From assembly GCA_034696485.1 (NCBI GenBank), contig JAQIWT010001312.1, positions 1-11,387 on the forward strand: DNA of 11,387 nucleotides, given 5' to 3'. The translations under genes were made by a program, and so were the position numbers. The stretch comes from Isohypsibius dastychi. Its lineage: Eukaryota; Tardigrada; Eutardigrada; Parachela; Isohypsibiidae. Below the pieces are notes generated by a model. The model made no database searches and had not been told where the DNA came from. It saw only the letters and a program-made list of their open reading frames with translations. Below are positions 6,732-11,387 of this stretch, one piece after another; the first letter of the stretch is position 1; the number at the start of each line of letters is the position of its first letter.

Positions 6732-9700
6732 TCACTCCCAGCGTGTCCGCTTTCTTTTCGACGTATCTGTCTCGGCTCCCAAATTCGGTGTTGACTTCGG
6801 CGGTAAAGCTCCTGTATCGGTGCTGGAAGCCGCTGTAAATTGCGACTTGAAACGTGACTGGAAAGCAGCTTTAATGACTCCATGTTTGCTGGAACCCGGT
6901 GTTGATGAAGATGAAGCTTCTTTTTTCATATTTTGAATCATATCGCTAGCAGTCGGACCATCGGCTGATTTCGAATCTTTAAAACCCAGCCCTCTTCCGC
7001 CCATTGGTTTTTTGCCTATTACAGATGCGAATTAGAATCTCAATCGATCAAAATAAAACACATAATAGTAACTGATCTACGTTTAAAGTTGTCTGTCAAA
7101 TTACCGAAAAGAATGCGGTTTCGAAGTTACCTTTGGTTGAGGTGAATCGGGTTTTCTTGAACCAACTGCACTGGGATGCTAATTCCATAAGGGTTTCCGG
7201 TACGTGCTGATTCGCTCCTTCCAGATTCCGTACAAGATGAGGAGCAAACTCTTTATCCTTTTCTGTTATCAGAGTGTAAGCTTTACCGGCTTCTCCAGCG
7301 CGACCTGTTAATTCAAAGAAAAATTTTAGAATTTAATGATCATTTTGTGATTTTTCATTTTTTTGAGTTTTGTGATCGTTTAGTAATCTCAAATAGCAAA
7401 ACAACTTGGCAGGTGGCGGGGAGCTCCAAACTGACCTGTTCGACCGATGCGGTGGGTATGTGTGTCAATATCCCGAGCCACATCAAAATTAATAACGGTC
7501 CTTATGGATGGAATATCGAGACCTCGAGCTGCGACATCGGTGGCCACCAAGATGGATAGTTCTTTCTTTTTGAACTGATGTAGCACCTTGTCTCTTTCTG
7601 TCTGATGCAGATCTCCATGAATCAACCCGCATTTATGGTCAGCAGCCTTCAGCTTATTAGCGACGTCCTCGCAATTAGCTTTCTTGGTCACGAAGATGAG
7701 AACACTCCCACTCGACGTGAACGAAACGATATTTCGAAGTAACCAACCGAATTTGTCATCTTGATTCGGGAGGACTTTGATGAATTGAGTGACATCCTCG
7801 TTAGCTTCTCCCAATTCACCTAAATAAAATCGCATTCGTAAACAAAGATTCTCCTAAAATAACCACCGGAAATTGAGCAGACAATTTTCAAACCTTGAAC
7901 AATTCGAATCGGGTCCAAAAGAGCATCCCTCGCCAGTTTCTCGATACGGTTCCTAAAGGTCGCGCTGAACAACAAAGTCTGCCGATCCGGCCGAATGTGA
8001 TTACAAATACTCCGCACTTGAGGTTCAAATCCCAAATCGAGCATTCGATCAGCCTGAAATTTCAATGAAAATAACCGATCATCTAACAAGAAGAAAGTAA
8101 GTACCTACCTCGTCCAGCACAAGAAAGGTCACCCTTTGCAAATTCGTAGCACCGCTTTTCACAAGATCAATCATCCGACCAGGAGTGGCCACAACAATTT
8201 CAGCACCGTCCCTCAAAGCAAGCGTCTGATCGTGCTTATTAGCTCCTCCAGCCAGGCAAACAACGGAGATGTTAAATATTTTAGTTCCAAATCTTTTGAC
8301 CTCCAGATAAATCTGCTGAGCAAGTTCCCTTGTTGGAGCTAGAATCAGTCCAATCGGACCGTCTGATGGCTTCAAGGGCGGCTGATCCAGAACATGTATC
8401 AGCATGGGCCACAGATATGCTACTGTTTTTCCACTTCCGGTCTTCGCGATACCGATTACATCACGTCCTTGTAAGATGGCCGGAATAGCTTGTGCTTGAA
8501 TCGGCGTCGGTTGAGTAAAGCCGTTTTTCCTGATTGAGTTCCTAGATGAATACAAATATTTCAGAAACGAAATGAAGTAGCAAGAAAACATTTTTTTCAC
8601 AAAAATGAGAATGACCATTTTTCAGGTCGAATCTTCAGATATTTCGACCAATAAACTCACATGAGAAGTTCGTTAAAATTGAAGTGTCCGAAAGATGCTA
8701 CGGGCCTCGGAGGAGATATTCCAGTCACTTTTATGCCTAATTTTTTCCTGAGATCATCAACCTAGAACAATCAACGATCAAGCACGATCATCCTTCTGTG
8801 TTTTCAATTATCTAAACGAACCTGTTGTAGGCCGAGTTGCGTTATTTCAGCATGTTCTTCATAGAAGTTTTTGGCGAAGTTTGGATAAGAAATTTGCAGG
8901 TGATCGACAGGTGGAAGGGGTTCTATAGTTCTCGATCTTTCGGGAACCAGTGGATTCCCATCTTCGTCATATTCAAGAGCTGGCATATTGTCATCGTCAG
9001 TCGCGACTCCAGCGTTAGGATTTTCCGCCATAAAGCGATAATAAGATTCTTCGTTATCTTCCTCCTCGATATCCGCCCGATAAGTTTTCTTTGGAATTTC
9101 CGGTTCTTTGGAGGGCAGCTTTTCTGGGATGATAGTTGGTGTGAATTTGGGAGTAACTTTCTGCAACAAGAAAAACAAAAATTGTTCCGGAGTTATCATA
9201 ATTCATTATTTTTCAACTCACCGCGATGTCTGCCATGAACGCATCAAGTGGATCATCTTCATCATCGACGGAACCGTTTTCAATATCATTTGCTTCATCT
9301 GAAATCGGTTTCCCTTCCTCGTCGTCGTTGTCGAAATATCTGTTGAAAAAAGCAAGAATGAAAAGATGAAGAAGTGCCATTCAGAATATTCCTACTCATC
9401 GTCTTCATCTCCCATCCTGCTTTTTTTCGGGCCTCCGATATATCGTTGCAGCTCTGCTTCTGGATTATATTCCACTTGAGTAGAGGGCACCACTCCAGGA
9501 CGCGCGGCGGAAGGAGAAGCTACATCGACACAAGAATGTTCAAAACTACGACAAAACATTTACTGACCAGACTCACAAATCCGTTGGACAGCGCTGAAAG
9601 CAGGCGCATTGCTAACCATTCTGACACCAGCTGTCAACACGGGGGGAGGTGGTACAGATCCAAATTGTTGTGGAGCTCGTGAGCGTGTTCTTCCAGCACT

Positions 9701-9778
9701 TTTATCCGCTCCATAAACGTAAGGTGTCCCAGATCCAGCTGAAACAAATGGTGAACGAAAACGATTGTTCCGCGACAT
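6732..9778 (-). CDS. DDX42: DEAD-box RNA helicase, DDX42 orthologue, complete
   Basis: Ten exons on the minus strand: 9577-9778, 9396-9519, 9222-9339, 8822-9160, 8661-8761, 8109-8541, 7894-8053, 7436-7819, 7131-7304 and 6732-7015. Phases agree throughout and give 772 residues; human DDX42 has 938, mainly through a longer C-terminal tail. DDX42 (SF3b125) is a nuclear ATP-dependent RNA helicase tied to the U2 snRNP factor SF3b. The acidic N-terminal part carries [30 protein letters not shown] and PLPPVDH, which are specific to DDX42. The helicase core is intact: Q motif GFTQPTPIQ (302-310), AKTGSGKT (327-334), [19 protein letters not shown] (438-441, split by an intron), SAT (469-471), [13 protein letters not shown] and HRIGRTGR (615-622). 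[11 protein letters not shown] and a basic end KRKRTRWE also match. The start at 9778 is the first good ATG of the exon ([11 protein letters not shown]). Confidence 0.95.
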
Positions 9779-10139
9779 TTTCGCCCTTCTCAAATCAACT
9801 TGGATAAATAAAATTGAACACACTTCTTTTTATCGTGCCAGAGCATTAAAATAACGAACAACTTGAAGTCCGAATAAGAATCATCAACACGAAATTCTAA
9901 GACGAAATCCAAAACAATTTGATTGGAGCTTTATTCACTTGACTAGTTTACAGCGAGGCACGCCGACCATAATGCCTTCGAGTACTCGCTCAATGGGTAT
10001 CTTGTATCTACTGTATGATACGCACACTATTACGGAGTAAAAACGGTCACTGGGATATACTCCACCACTTAAAAAACACCACAAATGACTCTCTAACACG
10101 ATGAAAACGAAACGTCCGATCTGCTGACATCAGGTCGCA
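9779..10139. other. Short spacer between the ammonia-lyase stop and the DDX42 start
   Basis: These 361 bp hold the 3' UTR of the ammonia-lyase (read leftward to about 9915) and then the 5' leader of DDX42. A 6-bp inverted repeat (GGAGTA 10034-10039, TACTCC 10058-10063) lies in the 3' UTR. A possible acceptor (tttatccaag on the minus strand) lies roughly 25 bp before the DDX42 ATG. No gene is seen. Confidence 0.55.
9930..9935 (-). terminator. Poly(A) signal AATAAA of the ammonia-lyase gene
   Basis: TTTATT on the plus strand reads AATAAA on the minus strand, about 205 bp after the ammonia-lyase stop. It leaves only about 135-150 bp before the DDX42 start codon. Confidence 0.55.
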
Positions 10140-11273
10140 TTACTCCAAGTCGATAGCGGCTGCGAGGAATGTGACCTTTTTGTACTGTTTTCGTAAGGCA
10201 GACTCAAGTTCCTTGATATGCTCCGCGTCTCTTGTCTCCACAACACATGTCACCGCGACGCTAAATTCATAATCGAGGTAAATACATAGTCTATATAAAA
10301 TCAACACATGCACTTTTACGTACCTGAAAACGTCGTGTTTGATCCACGCTCGTTCGTGGAAAATATCCTTTAAGCTGACGTCCATTTCGCTCATGAGCTT
10401 TGTGAGCCCAGCCATTCCACCCGGCCGATCACTTATGACAACTACATTAAAATTACCACAATTCGATATCAGGTTGCTCTTTCAAACGGTATACTGGGAT
10501 CATACCCATGAACTTGCAAAGCCTGCCATCTGCCGCGAGTCCTGAAAGTCCGCGTACTTTAGAGCAATGATCGAGACACGTTTGCTGGTTCTACCTCTCT
10601 CTAAACAGCGACCCAGAATTGTAGTGTCGATATTTCCACCTTTTTATCAAATTTTCGTTACTTTCAATCACAAAACTATATTTGCCACAAAGAACTTACC
10701 GGTTAGAGGTATCACAACCCTGAACATGACAAAGAAACGAGTCTCATTATTCAAGTCAAAACAACATGACTTGAAGACACCTTACTTTTTCCCAATCAAC
10801 TCCGGAAGTTGTCCAGAGAGTACAGCTGCCAAGCCGGCGGCACCTTAGGTTGAAAAAACCTGTCTCATTTCTCAGTCGAGGTCATCTTTTCGATTCCGTA
10901 CCTGCTCCTTCGACCACGACCTTCTCCATTTCCACGAGCCTGAGAATGGAAAGAGCAATATACTCCTCGTCGACAACCACCATCTGCATTACAAACACTG
11001 TCAATCTGTCGGTCAGTCAGAGCACAAACCAAAACAAACTTTGTCTATTAGTGGAGCAGCTGTTGCAAAAGCGTTGACCCCAACCAACGGGACCGAGAGG
11101 CCATCGGCAAGTGAAGAAGCCACGGGTGCAACGACAGGGTGACCATTTTGAAGCGCCATGGAGAAACTCGGGCAACGGTTAGATTCAACGCCAATCACCA
11201 TTATCTTTGGGTTCAGAGTTTTCAGAGCAACAGCAACGCCAGCAAGTAATCCACCTCCTCCGACGGTAATAAT
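10140..11273 (-). CDS. PLP-dependent threonine/serine ammonia-lyase with ACT-like domain, C-terminal part
   Basis: This fold-type-II PLP enzyme family deaminates threonine or serine to the 2-oxo acid and ammonia; close relatives are serine racemases. The visible exons, all minus strand, are 11040-11273, 10902-10983, 10786-10843, 10700-10719, 10595-10639, 10506-10541, 10324-10441 and 10140-10260. They encode 237 residues. The phosphate-binding glycine loop reads ITVGGGGLLAGVAVALK. It is followed by NPKIMVIGVES, SLADGLSVPLVGVNAFATAA, VVVEGAGAAGLAAVLSG and TGGNIDTTILGR. The C-terminal part (ISDRPGGMAGLTKLMSE, KDIFHERAWIKHDVF, VTCVVETRD) is the ACT-like module typical of this family. The Schiff-base lysine lies in exons beyond the right edge. 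The left boundary of the first visible exon uses a poor acceptor (gatgaag). The frame stays open to the window edge, but that sequence does not look like the family. Confidence 0.92.
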
Positions 11274-11387
11274 CTTCATCAACGTGCAAATGAAGTGACG
11301 TGTTTTCAACCAAATATACCAGCAAAAAACCAATGCGCTTTTTTGATATTCAAGGAACCCTCGAAGGTTCCTGAATATACCGTCCCC
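11274..11387 (-). other. Unresolved edge: probable intron of the ammonia-lyase gene
   Basis: The frame of the first visible exon remains open to the right edge, but the encoded residues (containing LVFCWYIWLK) do not match the stretch expected before the glycine loop of this family. I take it as intron. An alternative acceptor (atattcag at about 11373) would add about 33 unusual residues. The palindrome and heat-shock-type element lie here. Confidence 0.45.
11346..11378. promoter_or_regulatory. Long inverted repeat containing a three-unit heat-shock-element pattern
   Basis: ATATTCA and GGAACC (11346-11352 and 11354-11359, one bulged A between) pair with GGTTCC and TGAATAT (11366-11378) around the loop CTCGAA. 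Within it, 11362-11376 reads cGAAggTTCctGAAt, an exact nGAAnnTTCnnGAAn pattern, the consensus bound by HSF trimers in eukaryotes. Whether it acts as an enhancer, a hairpin or neither is unknown. Confidence 0.45.

Noticed and set aside
8837-9238. Long plus-strand open frame of 133 codons
   Set aside because: It is the antisense shadow of the DDX42 acidic exon and the intron beside it.
10567-11077. Plus-strand open frames of 75-93 codons
   Set aside because: They are antisense to the ammonia-lyase exons, whose family match is clear.

Overview
The window is a piece of compact animal nuclear DNA. It has many short GT-AG introns, mostly 53-75 bp, with exons whose phases join cleanly. AATAAA signals follow genes, and the gene families are animal ones. 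Splice acceptors vary (TTTCAG, TTGCAG, CTAG, ATAG, AACAG), so I cannot place it more exactly than a small-genome invertebrate. A nematode, tardigrade or small crustacean would all fit.

Layout, left to right. (1) At 1-528 (+) lies the 3' part of a gene with a charged helix and what looks like the first strands of a UBX domain. (2) At 529-2381 there is a long stretch with no secure gene. It holds a 15-C tract, a degenerate 18-bp tandem repeat, two related GC-rich hairpin motifs, a TG repeat and a speculative minus-strand exon chain. (3) At 2382-3554 (+) lies a three-exon orthologue of TRUB2, the mitochondrial TruB-type pseudouridine synthase. The region that should carry the catalytic aspartate has none. 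(4) At 4369-6233 (+) lies a ten-exon gene for a small secreted cysteine-rich protein with three dermatopontin-like repeats. (5) At 6732-9778 (-) lies a complete ten-exon DDX42-type DEAD-box helicase gene. (6) At 10140-11273 (-), running off the right edge, lies the C-terminal part of a PLP-dependent threonine/serine ammonia-lyase with an ACT-like domain. It contains exons of 20, 36 and 45 nt.

The two plus-strand genes in the middle converge on the two minus-strand genes at about 6.2-6.7 kb. The ammonia-lyase and DDX42 lie head to tail with only about 360 bp between stop and start. That would suit an operon if the species trans-splices. Otherwise the neighbours share no obvious pathway: mitochondrial RNA function, extracellular matrix or secretion, splicing or RNA remodelling, and amino-acid breakdown.

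All exon models were built by hand from reading frame, splice sites and family resemblance. No search or transcript data were available.
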